NCBI RefSeq assembly: GCF_937936435.1
Contig: NZ_CALDDG010000007.1
Location: 1 to 15,108, forward strand
DNA: 15,108 nt
Direction of reading: 5' to 3'
Source: an uncultured Sulfuricurvum sp.
Lineage (GTDB): Bacteria; Campylobacterota; Campylobacteria; Campylobacterales; Sulfurimonadaceae
The position numbers and the translations under genes were made by a program. Of the stretch, positions 1 to 6,500 are shown piece by piece (within the stretch, counting starts at the first letter, position 1; each line of letters starts with the position of its first letter). The notes beneath the pieces are model-generated. The model was not told the DNA's origin, searched no databases, and saw only the letters and a list, made by a program, of their open reading frames with translations.

Positions 1-1013
1 TCATTGACATTGTTGAAAAACTGATCCATGCGTTTAAAGAACCTTTTATCATCGACGGCCGAACGCTGCACACGACTCTTAGTATCGGAATCGCCGTCTA
101 TCCGCATGACGGTACCGATGCCGAAACGTTATTACAGCATGCCGATACCGCCATGTATAAAGCGAAATCGGACGGTAGAAACACGTTTTGTTTTTACGCC
201 GATGAAATGGGAGAGAAGGCTTTTGAACGGATCGTTTTAGAAAATGCTCTCCGGATCGCGATTAAAGAGAACCAGTTTGAAGTCTATTACCAACCCCAAA
301 TCGATCTTACGAATTACGAATTGATCGGGATGGAGGCTCTGGTACGGTGGAATCATCCTACGTGGGGCGTTGTCTCTCCTGCGACTTTTATCCCCTTATG
401 CGAAGAGACGGGACTCATTCAAGAAATCGATTTCTTTGTCCTTGAAACCGTTGTTCAGCAGCAAATGCTCTGGCAACAACAAGGGATAAAAATCGTCAAA
501 ACGGCAGTAAACATCTCGGCAAAAACCCTCTCGAGCCGCCTCGTCGCCAAAGAGGTAGCGGCCATTATGAAATTTTACCGCTGCGATCCGAGGTTCATCG
601 CCATCGAAATCACCGAATCGCATATTATGAAAAATCCGGAAGAGGCAACGACCATATTGCAAGAATTTAAGAGTTACGGATTGGAAATATCGGTCGATGA
701 TTTCGGTACGGGATATTCATCGCTCTCGTATCTCAAACGTCTCCCTATCGATAAGCTCAAAATCGATCAAAGTTTTATCCAAAACATCCCTTTTGACGAA
801 GAAGACGCGACCATAGCCAAAACCATCATAGGATTGACCCACAACTTGAAACTCGATGTTATCGCCGAAGGGGTGGAAACGATCGAGCATGAAAACTTTT
901 TGCTCGAAAACGGCTGTACGTTGGCACAAGGATATCTTTATGCCAAACCTCTAAATACCTCGGCGATTACCGTACACTTATCTGATCCTTTCGCTTTTGC
1001 CGCGAGAATTTAA
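1..1013 (+). CDS. GGDEF-EAL protein, C-terminal part (c-di-GMP phosphodiesterase domain)
   Basis: The frame is open from the left edge (first full codon at base 3), so the N-terminus lies outside the window; 336 residues are visible. The first 60 or so are the end of a GGDEF domain (LSIGIAVYP, then ADTAMYKAKSDGRN); the GGDEF active-site loop itself is off the window. A complete EAL domain follows from about base 230. It has the EAL motif in GMEALVRW (base 333), NIS, EITES, DDFGTGYSSL, KIDQSF, EGVE and QGY, which are the metal-binding and catalytic positions of active c-di-GMP phosphodiesterases. The product should linearise c-di-GMP to pGpG; whether the GGDEF half also makes c-di-GMP cannot be seen. 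A chemoreceptor gene starts 54 nt downstream on the same strand, so co-transcription is possible. The internal ATG at 153 is inside the GGDEF fold and is not a start. Confidence 0.95.
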   Translation, partial: IDIVEKLIHAFKEPFIIDGRTLHTTLSIGIAVYPHDGTDAETLLQHADTAMYKAKSDGRNTFCFYADEMGEKAFERIVLENALRIAIKENQFEVYYQPQIDLTNYELIGMEALVRWNHPTWGVVSPATFIPLCEETGLIQEIDFFVLETVVQQQMLWQQQGIKIVKTAVNISAKTLSSRLVAKEVAAIMKFYRCDPRFIAIEITESHIMKNPEEATTILQEFKSYGLEISVDDFGTGYSSLSYLKRLPIDKLKIDQSFIQNIPFDEEDATIAKTIIGLTHNLKLDVIAEGVETIEHENFLLENGCTLAQGYLYAKPLNTSAITVHLSDPFAFAARI

Positions 1014-1020
1014 CCTTTAA

Positions 1021-1031
1021 TATGCTAAGAT
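1021..1031 (+). promoter_or_regulatory. Possible extended -10 promoter element of the chemoreceptor gene
   Basis: In the 54-nt gap before the chemoreceptor, TATGCTAAGAT offers TG-C-TAAGAT, an extended -10 pattern. A second candidate, TATATT, lies at 1037-1042. No good -35 box is visible for either. The first closely resembles TATGCTAGAAT upstream of the helicase gene. The gene could equally be read through from the upstream EAL gene. Confidence 0.25.
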
Positions 1032-1067
1032 TGCCCTATATTTTATGGAAATAATGAGGTTCTCCCG

Positions 1068-2669
1068 ATGAATTTATCGACTATCAAAGGGAAACTGATG
1101 GCTATGACGGTACTCAGTTTCATCACATTCGCCGTATTAGGATACCTGTCATATTCCAACAATGCCGATGCTAAAAAAACGGCTGAAAGACTGGTACTGA
1201 TCGCCGATATCAGAGCCAATACCAACGGGGCATTGATGGAAATCCGCGGTTTCCAAATCCATTTTGAACAAAACAATCTCGACCGTTATCATGAGCGGGT
1301 TCAAAAACTCGGCGAAGCGCTCGATAAACTCTCCACCATGACCCGTTCAAAAGAGAACAAAGATCGCCTGTCGAAATTAAAAGCCGACTTGCAAGAGTGG
1401 GATAACGTAAATGCACCGCGAATCGAAATAATTGCCAAATATAAAAATGCCATATATTCAGACTCGTTTCGGGAGTCTCCGGAAGGTAAAAAGCTTGAAT
1501 CAATCGCCGATGAAGCCGGTAAGCGTCACGCAGTATTCAATGATGACGTTCTTTCTCTCGTAAAATCGATGAAAGAAAAAAATCTCGCTACTCTTGATTC
1601 CAATGCTCTGACTATCGAGCTGTTAATCCTCGCAAGTATCATCTTTATGATCGTCGTTTTTTATACGATCTCCCGAAATATCGTCGGCTCTATCAGCCGA
1701 CTTGAACAATCGATCGACATCATCGTCAAAAATCGCGATTTTGCCCACAATGCGATCATCGATGGCAAAGACGAATTAGCCCAAATGAGTCACAAGCTAA
1801 ACGAACTCGTTACGGTTTTGCGCCAAGCGTTTCAGGGTATCCGCTCGGCGTCGAGTGAAAATCTTTCCGTTTCCGCCGAACTCTCCGCTACAACCCTCTC
1901 GATCGGAAAGGCCGCTGAAGAGGAGGCTAAAATCGTTATGCAGACGACCTCTGAGTCCGATACGATGAAAGAAGCGATGAAAGCATCCGCCAAGGAAGCT
2001 GAAAGCGTCAAAAATAAAGCCATTGACGCAAGAGGAACGTTGCAGGAAGCGCAATCGGCACTCCATAATACGATCGATCAGCTTTCGCTTACCGTCCAAA
2101 TGGAAGGGGAAATCAACGATCGTCTTAATTCCCTCTCACAAGAAGCATCCCAGGTCAAACAAGTCCTGACCGTCATTGCCGACATCGCCGATCAAACCAA
2201 TCTGTTAGCCCTTAATGCAGCCATCGAAGCGGCCCGTGCCGGAGAACACGGACGGGGGTTTGCCGTCGTAGCCGACGAAGTACGCAAACTGGCCGAACGG
2301 ACCCAAAAAAGCCTGGTCGAAACGAATGCAACCGTAAACGTCATTGTCCAATCTATCAACGATATTACCGATCAAATGAATCACAACGCCAAACGGATAG
2401 AACAACTGGCCGAAGCTTCCGCAGAAGTCAATGATCATACCGAAGTTGCCGTCGAAGCATTGGCCGATACCGTTACCGCTATCGAAAAGCTCTCCAACGA
2501 TACGCAAGCCAACGCCTTGACAACAGAGTCGATTATTAAAAAGATTGAAAATATTAACGAACTTTCAACGTCAAATGCCCGCAGCGTCGAAGAAATCGCC
2601 GCCGCGGCAGAGCATCTGCATCAGATGACGGAGCAGCTCACGGCTCAGATTTCAGTTTTTAAAACCTAA
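1068..2669 (+). CDS. Transmembrane methyl-accepting chemotaxis protein
   Basis: A 533-residue chemoreceptor of classical layout. There is a short cytoplasmic N-terminus, a first membrane helix at about residues 10-29, a mostly helical periplasmic region at about 30-180 that looks like a four-helix-bundle sensor, and a second membrane helix at about 181-203. A HAMP linker (about 204-255) and a long coiled-coil signalling domain follow. The CheA/CheW-contacting hairpin tip is near residue 376 (QTNLLALNAAIEAA, GRGFAVVADEVRKLAERTQ). The C-terminus (ISVFKT) has no CheR-docking pentapeptide. The start is supported by TGAGGT at 1055-1060, 7 nt before the ATG. The ligand cannot be read from the sequence. 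The gene converges on cheR and overlaps its end by 4 nt. Part of its tip-coding DNA is repeated in inverted orientation in the other receptor gene at 5061-6500. Confidence 0.96.
   Translation: MNLSTIKGKLMAMTVLSFITFAVLGYLSYSNNADAKKTAERLVLIADIRANTNGALMEIRGFQIHFEQNNLDRYHERVQKLGEALDKLSTMTRSKENKDRLSKLKADLQEWDNVNAPRIEIIAKYKNAIYSDSFRESPEGKKLESIADEAGKRHAVFNDDVLSLVKSMKEKNLATLDSNALTIELLILASIIFMIVVFYTISRNIVGSISRLEQSIDIIVKNRDFAHNAIIDGKDELAQMSHKLNELVTVLRQAFQGIRSASSENLSVSAELSATTLSIGKAAEEEAKIVMQTTSESDTMKEAMKASAKEAESVKNKAIDARGTLQEAQSALHNTIDQLSLTVQMEGEINDRLNSLSQEASQVKQVLTVIADIADQTNLLALNAAIEAARAGEHGRGFAVVADEVRKLAERTQKSLVETNATVNVIVQSINDITDQMNHNAKRIEQLAEASAEVNDHTEVAVEALADTVTAIEKLSNDTQANALTTESIIKKIENINELSTSNARSVEEIAAAAEHLHQMTEQLTAQISVFKT
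2220..2296 (+). repeat. Inverted repeat arm 1 (receptor tip coding sequence)
   Basis: Two exact blocks, 2220-2251 (32 nt) and 2262-2296 (35 nt), match the reverse complement of 5683-5714 and 5638-5672. A 10-nt divergent spacer separates the blocks in each copy. The repeat codes for the most conserved part of the chemoreceptor tip. Confidence 0.9.
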
Positions 2670-3427
2670 ACGTGATAAATTATCCCCCGTTGGGAACGCA
2701 ACGGGGTGAATAGTTCTCTTGCCCCGATGTGATCGTCGGCATGCCCGATAATCAAAAATCCTTTCAAATGTTCCCGAAACCGTTCTAAAAGTTCTTTGTT
2801 CTTTTCGGCATCGAAATAGATCATCATATTTCGGCTAAAGATGACGTCAAATATCCCCAGTTCTTTCCATAACGTATCTTGGAATACGTTACCGGTGACA
2901 AAACGTATTTTGATCTCAGGACACGGCACAACCTGATAACCGTTTTCCGTACTCTTGAAATAACGTTCCAAGACTGTTTTATCGACTGCATGAACCGAAC
3001 GGCCCGAGTAAATCCCTTTTCGGGCTTTTTCGATCATCTCTTCGGAGATATCGATCCCGATAATTTCTACCGGTCTTTTACCTATTCGGGAAAGTGTGCA
3101 AATGCGCAATGCCAAAGTATAAACCTCTTCTCCGCTTGAGCACGGTGCCGAAAGGATACGTATAGGCATAGAAGACTCTTTGGTATCCAATTCCGGGAGA
3201 ATCTCGTCGATCAGACGGTCAAAATGGTGTGACTCGCGTTCAAAATAGGTCTCGTTCGTCGTAATCAATTCGATCAATTCTTTAGGAATAGGTCGAGATT
3301 TATCCGGAACGGCACCGCCGTTTTCGAGATATCTGCCGATCCGGTCGCGATCGCTTTGCCGTGAGAGGACAATTCCGACTTCCCTCTGAATTTGCTCTAA
3401 TATAGCTGTTATGAGTGCCTCGTTCAT
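2666..3427 (-). CDS. cheR: CheR, chemoreceptor glutamate methyltransferase
   Basis: A 253-residue SAM-dependent methyltransferase that adds methyl groups to receptor glutamates for chemotactic adaptation in the cytoplasm. The all-helical N-terminal domain (1 to about 70) contains TNETYF at 57-62, a CheR hallmark. The SAM site follows as SAPCSSGEE at 93-101, GIDIS around residue 126, TGN ending at 180, and the RNMMIYF signature at 199-205. The usual late GHSE motif reads GHAD here. The ATG overlaps the cheB stop as ATGA, so the two are probably translationally coupled. The TAG stop lies within the last codons of the convergent chemoreceptor gene, so there is no intergenic space. Neither receptor in this window has the C-terminal pentapeptide that tethers CheR in enterobacteria, so docking is probably direct. 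Confidence 0.96.
   Translation of the reverse strand: MNEALITAILEQIQREVGIVLSRQSDRDRIGRYLENGGAVPDKSRPIPKELIELITTNETYFERESHHFDRLIDEILPELDTKESSMPIRILSAPCSSGEEVYTLALRICTLSRIGKRPVEIIGIDISEEMIEKARKGIYSGRSVHAVDKTVLERYFKSTENGYQVVPCPEIKIRFVTGNVFQDTLWKELGIFDVIFSRNMMIYFDAEKNKELLERFREHLKGFLIIGHADDHIGARELFTPLRSQRGIIYHV
2674..2706. terminator. Hairpin at the convergent receptor/cheR ends, possible bidirectional terminator
   Basis: CCCCGTTG (2685-2692) and CAACGGGG (2699-2706) form a perfect 8-bp GC-rich stem with a 6-nt loop. A small AT palindrome, GATAAATTATC, sits beside it (2674-2684). The stem starts 15 nt after the receptor stop but lies inside the last codons of cheR. Neither strand has a proper U-run, so an intrinsic terminator is plausible but not certain. 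Confidence 0.4.
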
Positions 3428-4017
3428 GATCTTCCAAATTCTAAAATGGTTTGGGCAATCTCATCGACGGGAAGAATGAGACAAGCCCCCCCTCTTTCGA
3501 TAGCTCTGCCGGGCATGCCGAATACAGCCGAACTTTTTTCATCCTGACAGACGCTCAAGCCGCCTAAAGACTTGATTGCAACCATTCCGTTAGCCCCATC
3601 ATCACCAATTCCGGTTAAGAGCACCGCAAGAATCGACGAAGGTTCGTATACTTTCGAGGCGCTCAGAAACATGACGTCGACACTCGGCATAAAATCGTTT
3701 CGAATAGCGGAAGAAGAATGGGCGACAACGGGAGAGCGGTCTTTGGAAAGGGAAAATTCCAGATGCGTTCCCCCCTTTGCCACAACAATCATCCCCGGTT
3801 CGAGAAGAAGTCCGTCATACGATTCCACGACTTTGCTCGAAGTACATGTTTGAAGTCGGGCGACAAATGAAAAGGTAAGTTCGGGAGGGAAATGCTGTAC
3901 GATACATATCGGATGAAGAAGAGGTTCCGGCAATGCACAGATCAGTTTCTCGATGACTCCAGGCCCGCCGGTCGAAGCGCCGATAAGGATAATTTTATGA
4001 TGATGCGCCGCTCTCAT
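3424..4017 (-). CDS. cheB: CheB-type receptor methylesterase lacking a receiver domain
   Basis: A 197-residue protein consisting only of the CheB catalytic domain, which removes methyl groups from (and deamidates) chemoreceptor glutamines/glutamates. The triad is visible: Ser15 in GASTGG, His42 in VQHFPP, and Asp140 in TGIGDDGANGM. Classical CheB is about 350 residues, with an N-terminal receiver domain phosphorylated by CheA. That domain is absent, and the start at residue 1 leaves no room for one. Receiver-less CheB is known from Campylobacter jejuni, so this is lineage-typical rather than a truncation. Activity would not be switched by phosphorylation in the usual way. The gene lies 19 nt after the lipoprotein gene, has a weak AGGT before its ATG, and overlaps cheR by 4 nt. 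Confidence 0.95.
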   Translation of the reverse strand: MRAAHHHKIILIGASTGGPGVIEKLICALPEPLLHPICIVQHFPPELTFSFVARLQTCTSSKVVESYDGLLLEPGMIVVAKGGTHLEFSLSKDRSPVVAHSSSAIRNDFMPSVDVMFLSASKVYEPSSILAVLLTGIGDDGANGMVAIKSLGGLSVCQDEKSSAVFGMPGRAIERGGACLILPVDEIAQTILEFGRS

Positions 4018-4036
4018 GCAACCTATCTTGTGAAAA

Positions 4037-4438
4037 TCATTGTGCGATATTCCACTGTAATCTTTTTAGGAGTGTATCATAGACTTTCTGTATTTCTTCC
4101 TCTTCGGGATCACCTCGAAAGTCACATTGCGATCGCCCGATCATTTTGTCCCGTTTTTTTGCGGTTACCCGGATATATCCGTCGATCCCTGTTCCGAAAG
4201 AGCGGCTTTGAGGATTCGTACAATGCGCATAATGAACATCGATCTCTATCCGTGTCTCGGCATTCTCGCTTTGTTTGATTGTCGAACGAACCTTGCCGCT
4301 CAAATCGTCGATACGGATCGATGCCGGAGGATGAGCAACAAAAGCGGGATCGTCGATTTGGGTATAAATCTCGGGTTCGAAACATCCGGAAAACAACCAT
4401 AACATTCCCCCAAAGAGGGAGAGTTTACCCGTTTTCAG
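4037..4438 (-). CDS. Small predicted lipoprotein, probable CTG start; function unknown
   Basis: I do not recognise the family. The only in-frame ATG (4405) gives MLWLFSGC, with too few residues before the Cys for a lipoprotein signal. Reading 11 codons upstream, without a stop, to a CTG at 4436-4438 gives (M)KTGKLSLFGGMLWLFSGC: two lysines, a hydrophobic stretch and an LFSGC lipobox with Cys at position 19. That CTG overlaps the upstream TGA as CTGA, the same coupling geometry as the ATGA overlap of cheB/cheR. No ATG, GTG or TTG exists in frame between an upstream stop near 4530 and 4405. The product would be 133 residues. The mature part is polar with strand-like stretches (TRIEIDVHY, GYIRVTA), and its C-terminal helix starts near DPEEEEIQKVYD. 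It would be lipid-anchored outside the inner membrane, probably in the periplasm. Confidence is high for the gene and moderate for the CTG start. Confidence 0.7.
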   Translation of the reverse strand: MKTGKLSLFGGMLWLFSGCFEPEIYTQIDDPAFVAHPPASIRIDDLSGKVRSTIKQSENAETRIEIDVHYAHCTNPQSRSFGTGIDGYIRVTAKKRDKMIGRSQCDFRGDPEEEEIQKVYDTLLKRLQWNIAQ

Positions 4439-4857
4439 GCGTGTGAACGATGATGATGTACTCCGGTGGAACAGCAGTTTTGTACGTGAGTGTGGGGATG
4501 AGATTCCTCCTCCCCTAATAAATCACGATAGGTTTCCGCCGTCACCTCTTTGAGTTTTCCGTCCTGAAACATCCGAATCGCTTCTGAAACCGTGATTCTT
4601 CCCTCTCCGGCGAAATAGACTTTGATCCCGTAACTTTTCAAAAGAGTAAAGGGATTTAATCCTAAATGGGACGTAATCAATACATCAACGTTCTTCGCAA
4701 TCAGTGTACGGGCGACATCACGCCCTCCGTTTTGTTCCATCCGTTCGATGGATACTCCCGTCTCCTCATTCGTAAAAGCAAAATATTTGGCATTTCCGAA
4801 TAATGGGGCCAACGGAGCGTCGTCATGATCATTTTTTACAGGCATAGCCACTATCAT
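4435..4857 (-). CDS. NifX-like dinitrogenase Fe-Mo cofactor-binding family protein with His/Cys-rich tail
   Basis: A 140-residue protein. Residues 1 to about 105 match the NifX/NifB-C-terminal-like fold (COG1433 type): MIVAMPVKN at the start, APLFGNAKYFAF, a GG followed by ARTLI, then VDVLITSHLGLNPFTLLKSYGIKVY, and late VSEAIRMFQDGKL. Members bind iron-sulfur or iron-molybdenum clusters, and many stand-alone members have no proven role in nitrogen fixation. Residues 118-140 add seven His and two Cys (HPHTH, NCC, HHH), a probable metal-binding tail. The start is set by AAGGAT 7 nt before the ATG, and a strong promoter lies just upstream. It is first in an operon with the lipoprotein, cheB and cheR. 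No nif structural gene is in the window, so a nitrogenase role is not implied. Confidence 0.85.
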   Translation of the reverse strand: MIVAMPVKNDHDDAPLAPLFGNAKYFAFTNEETGVSIERMEQNGGRDVARTLIAKNVDVLITSHLGLNPFTLLKSYGIKVYFAGEGRITVSEAIRMFQDGKLKEVTAETYRDLLGEEESHPHTHVQNCCSTGVHHHRSHA

Positions 4858-4887
4858 AATTGATCCTTTTTGAAATTATCTGGTTTA

Positions 4888-4916
4888 ATTATAATACTAT
4901 TGACGATTAAAGTCAA
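4888..4916 (-). promoter_or_regulatory. Near-consensus sigma-70 promoter of the NifX-like/cheBR operon
   Basis: Read leftward, the -35 box is TTGACT (4911-4916), the spacer is exactly 17 nt, and the -10 box is TATAAT (4888-4893). The spacing to the NifX-like ATG at 4857 gives a leader of about 25 nt. This is by far the best promoter in the window and probably drives all four genes down to cheR. Confidence 0.8.
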
Positions 4917-4943
4917 GTAAATTATATATTTTAAACGTCAATA
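4898..4943. repeat. 14-bp inverted repeat at the operon promoter, candidate operator
   Basis: TATTGACGATTAAA at 4898-4911 recurs as the reverse complement TTTAAACGTCAATA at 4930-4943, with 13 of 14 positions matching. The arm centres are about 32 bp apart, close to three helical turns. The left arm covers the promoter spacer and touches the -35 box, where a repressor would act. The regulator is not identifiable from the sequence. Confidence 0.5.
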
Positions 4944-5029
4944 TTTTTTAACGCGATCTATCCGAAGAGAACATACCGTTGTTGAAAAAGTGCGATTGGA
5001 TGAAGTGTTTTTGTAGAAAGAGGAGTATT

Positions 5030-5050
5030 AAGAGGTGAATTCCACCTCTT
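5030..5050 (-). terminator. Hairpin just after the CZB chemoreceptor stop, probable terminator
   Basis: AAGAGGTG (5030-5037) and CACCTCTT (5043-5050) form a perfect 8-bp stem around a 5-nt loop, 10 nt past the TAA. In the transcript it is followed by UUAAUACUCCUCUUUC, pyrimidine-rich but without a clean U-run, so termination may be partial. Confidence 0.55.
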
Positions 5051-5060
5051 GTAAGAAAGC

Positions 5061-6500
5061 TTATGCGCGCAGATTCATCTCGTGCTGTTCGAGTACCATA
5101 CCGTCTAGCAATTCGAAAAGCGTCTTGCTCGCTTCTTCCATTTGCGTAAAATTTTTTAAGATTATCGGAACGATATCCTGACGGTTTTGGATCTTTTGGT
5201 CGACGAATTTCATATTTTCAATCGCAAGTTCATGTACGCTTTGATGATATCTGTCCAGAGCCTGAAACGCTTTGGTTTTTCCGAAGAACTCTGCGCCTCC
5301 CGACAAATACCATTTGCCGAAACGGCAATGTTTATGATCGGAGAATTCCTGCGTTTTGTCATCCTCCAAAATAGAAGAATAGGCTTCATGTTTAAATACG
5401 ATATGGTCAATTTTCGCTAAACTCACAAATAACTGGTTTTGTATAAATAAAGAGTCTTTTGCCGTATTGTCCGCGTCTCGGTTAAACTGGCTGAGTGCTT
5501 CGGAGACTTTGGTCACTTTCGGAAGCGCCTCGTTAGAGATATCCGACATCTCTTTTGCGTGTGATGTAATCTCATCCGTTTCATCTAACAAAGAGCGGAT
5601 CGTAAGTGCAATCTCTTGGGTAGCCTGCTGTGTCCGCTCGGCCAGTTTGCGTACTTCGTCGGCTACGACGGCGAATCCGCGCCCGTGTTCTCCGGCACGG
5701 GCCGCTTCGATGGCGGCATTAAGAGCCAGCAGATTGGTTTGGTTCGCAATCTCTTTGATCAAATCGGCAATGGTAGATATCTCCTGTGTTTTGGAGCCCA
5801 GTATCTCGATCCCGCTGTACGTTTGAACGACCCGTTCATTCAACGTATAAAAGTTTTGAAGCAAATGTTCTACAGAGTGCAGGCTGTATTGCGCATTTTC
5901 GGAGGTGATTTTAGCGCGGGAAGTGATCTCTTCCATAATTTTATTGCTCTTGGTAATATCACCGCGCAACGTATTTAATCCGCCGTTCGGCCCCCCTCCG
6001 ATCTCTCTGAAGCTGTCGCTGTAATGGCGTCGCGCAAACAGAGTCTGCTGTGCTTTGATCCCTGCACTGGAGGCATTGATCGGATCGACCGATAATTGGA
6101 ACAGCCCTTTGAAGCCATCAGGATGCATAATATGGTTCTCTTCCCCTTTTTCGGCCAGTTGTATCGCCAGTATGCTCTCGCGCATGTAAGCTTCGACCTG
6201 ATCGAGCAGATTATTGAAATTCCAGGCCAACCGTTCATACGGAGAATCGGAACTGATCGCAGTGATTCGCCCTTCCAATTTTCCTTCGGAAGCAGCCGAT
6301 AAAACGGACTCTATCCTCTCTAGGATCGGATCTTTAGAGACGGATGAAAACGACATAAAAGCGATTGCGATGACCGCTGCCCCTAAAACTGCAGGAATCA
6401 GGACATTCGAAGCAAAGCAAAAATAGAAGATCGTAGCACCCCACACCCCTGATGATACGAGGAAAGGCTTATTTTTGAAGGCCAAGGACAAATTGGTCAT
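5061..6500 (-). CDS. Aer/CetA-like membrane-hairpin chemoreceptor with C-terminal CZB zinc-binding domain
   Basis: A 479-residue receptor with no periplasmic sensor. Two adjacent hydrophobic helices (about 13-31 and 33-52) form a membrane hairpin. HAMP-like segments (about 55-160) and a chemoreceptor signalling domain follow, with its tip at about 254-283 (QTNLLALNAAIEAA through KLAERTQ). The descending arm is followed by a CZB domain from about 362. Its zinc ligands are visible: His366 (DHIVFKH), Cys392 (HCRFGKWY), His419 and His423 (RYHQSVH). The layout matches energy-taxis receptors of the CetA/Aer type that take their signal from a PAS protein, here the overlapping upstream gene. CZB domains bind zinc through three His and one Cys; in Helicobacter pylori TlpD the Cys senses hypochlorous acid. 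AGGGA about 8 nt before the ATG supports the start, and the first 32 nt lie inside the PAS gene. Confidence 0.93.
   Translation of the reverse strand: MTNLSLAFKNKPFLVSSGVWGATIFYFCFASNVLIPAVLGAAVIAIAFMSFSSVSKDPILERIESVLSAASEGKLEGRITAISSDSPYERLAWNFNNLLDQVEAYMRESILAIQLAEKGEENHIMHPDGFKGLFQLSVDPINASSAGIKAQQTLFARRHYSDSFREIGGGPNGGLNTLRGDITKSNKIMEEITSRAKITSENAQYSLHSVEHLLQNFYTLNERVVQTYSGIEILGSKTQEISTIADLIKEIANQTNLLALNAAIEAARAGEHGRGFAVVADEVRKLAERTQQATQEIALTIRSLLDETDEITSHAKEMSDISNEALPKVTKVSEALSQFNRDADNTAKDSLFIQNQLFVSLAKIDHIVFKHEAYSSILEDDKTQEFSDHKHCRFGKWYLSGGAEFFGKTKAFQALDRYHQSVHELAIENMKFVDQKIQNRQDIVPIILKNFTQMEEASKTLFELLDGMVLEQHEMNLRA
5638..5714 (-). repeat. Inverted repeat arm 2 (receptor tip coding sequence)
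   Basis: Reverse-complement partner of 2220-2296, with exact blocks at 5638-5672 (35 nt) and 5683-5714 (32 nt). It encodes the same conserved receptor tip on the opposite strand, about 3.4 kb away. Confidence 0.9.

Larger units (their letters stand above)
4858..5060. other. 203-bp intergenic region
   Basis: AT-rich gap between the end of the CZB chemoreceptor gene and the NifX-like gene. It holds the promoter, the inverted repeat and the hairpin listed separately. I see no small ORF with a credible ribosome binding site in the remaining stretch (4944-5029). Confidence 0.8.

Noticed and set aside
153..1013. ATG at 153 as start of a self-contained EAL protein
   Set aside because: The frame is open to the left edge and the upstream residues are typical GGDEF C-terminal sequence, so 153 is internal.
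3892..4278. 128-codon plus-strand ORF spanning the cheB start and lipoprotein gene
   Set aside because: It overlaps two well-supported minus-strand genes and resembles no protein; a shadow frame.
4037..4405. 122-residue protein starting at ATG 4405
   Set aside because: It leaves only seven residues before the lipobox Cys and no ribosome binding site at a sensible distance; the CTG-started form explains the sequence better.
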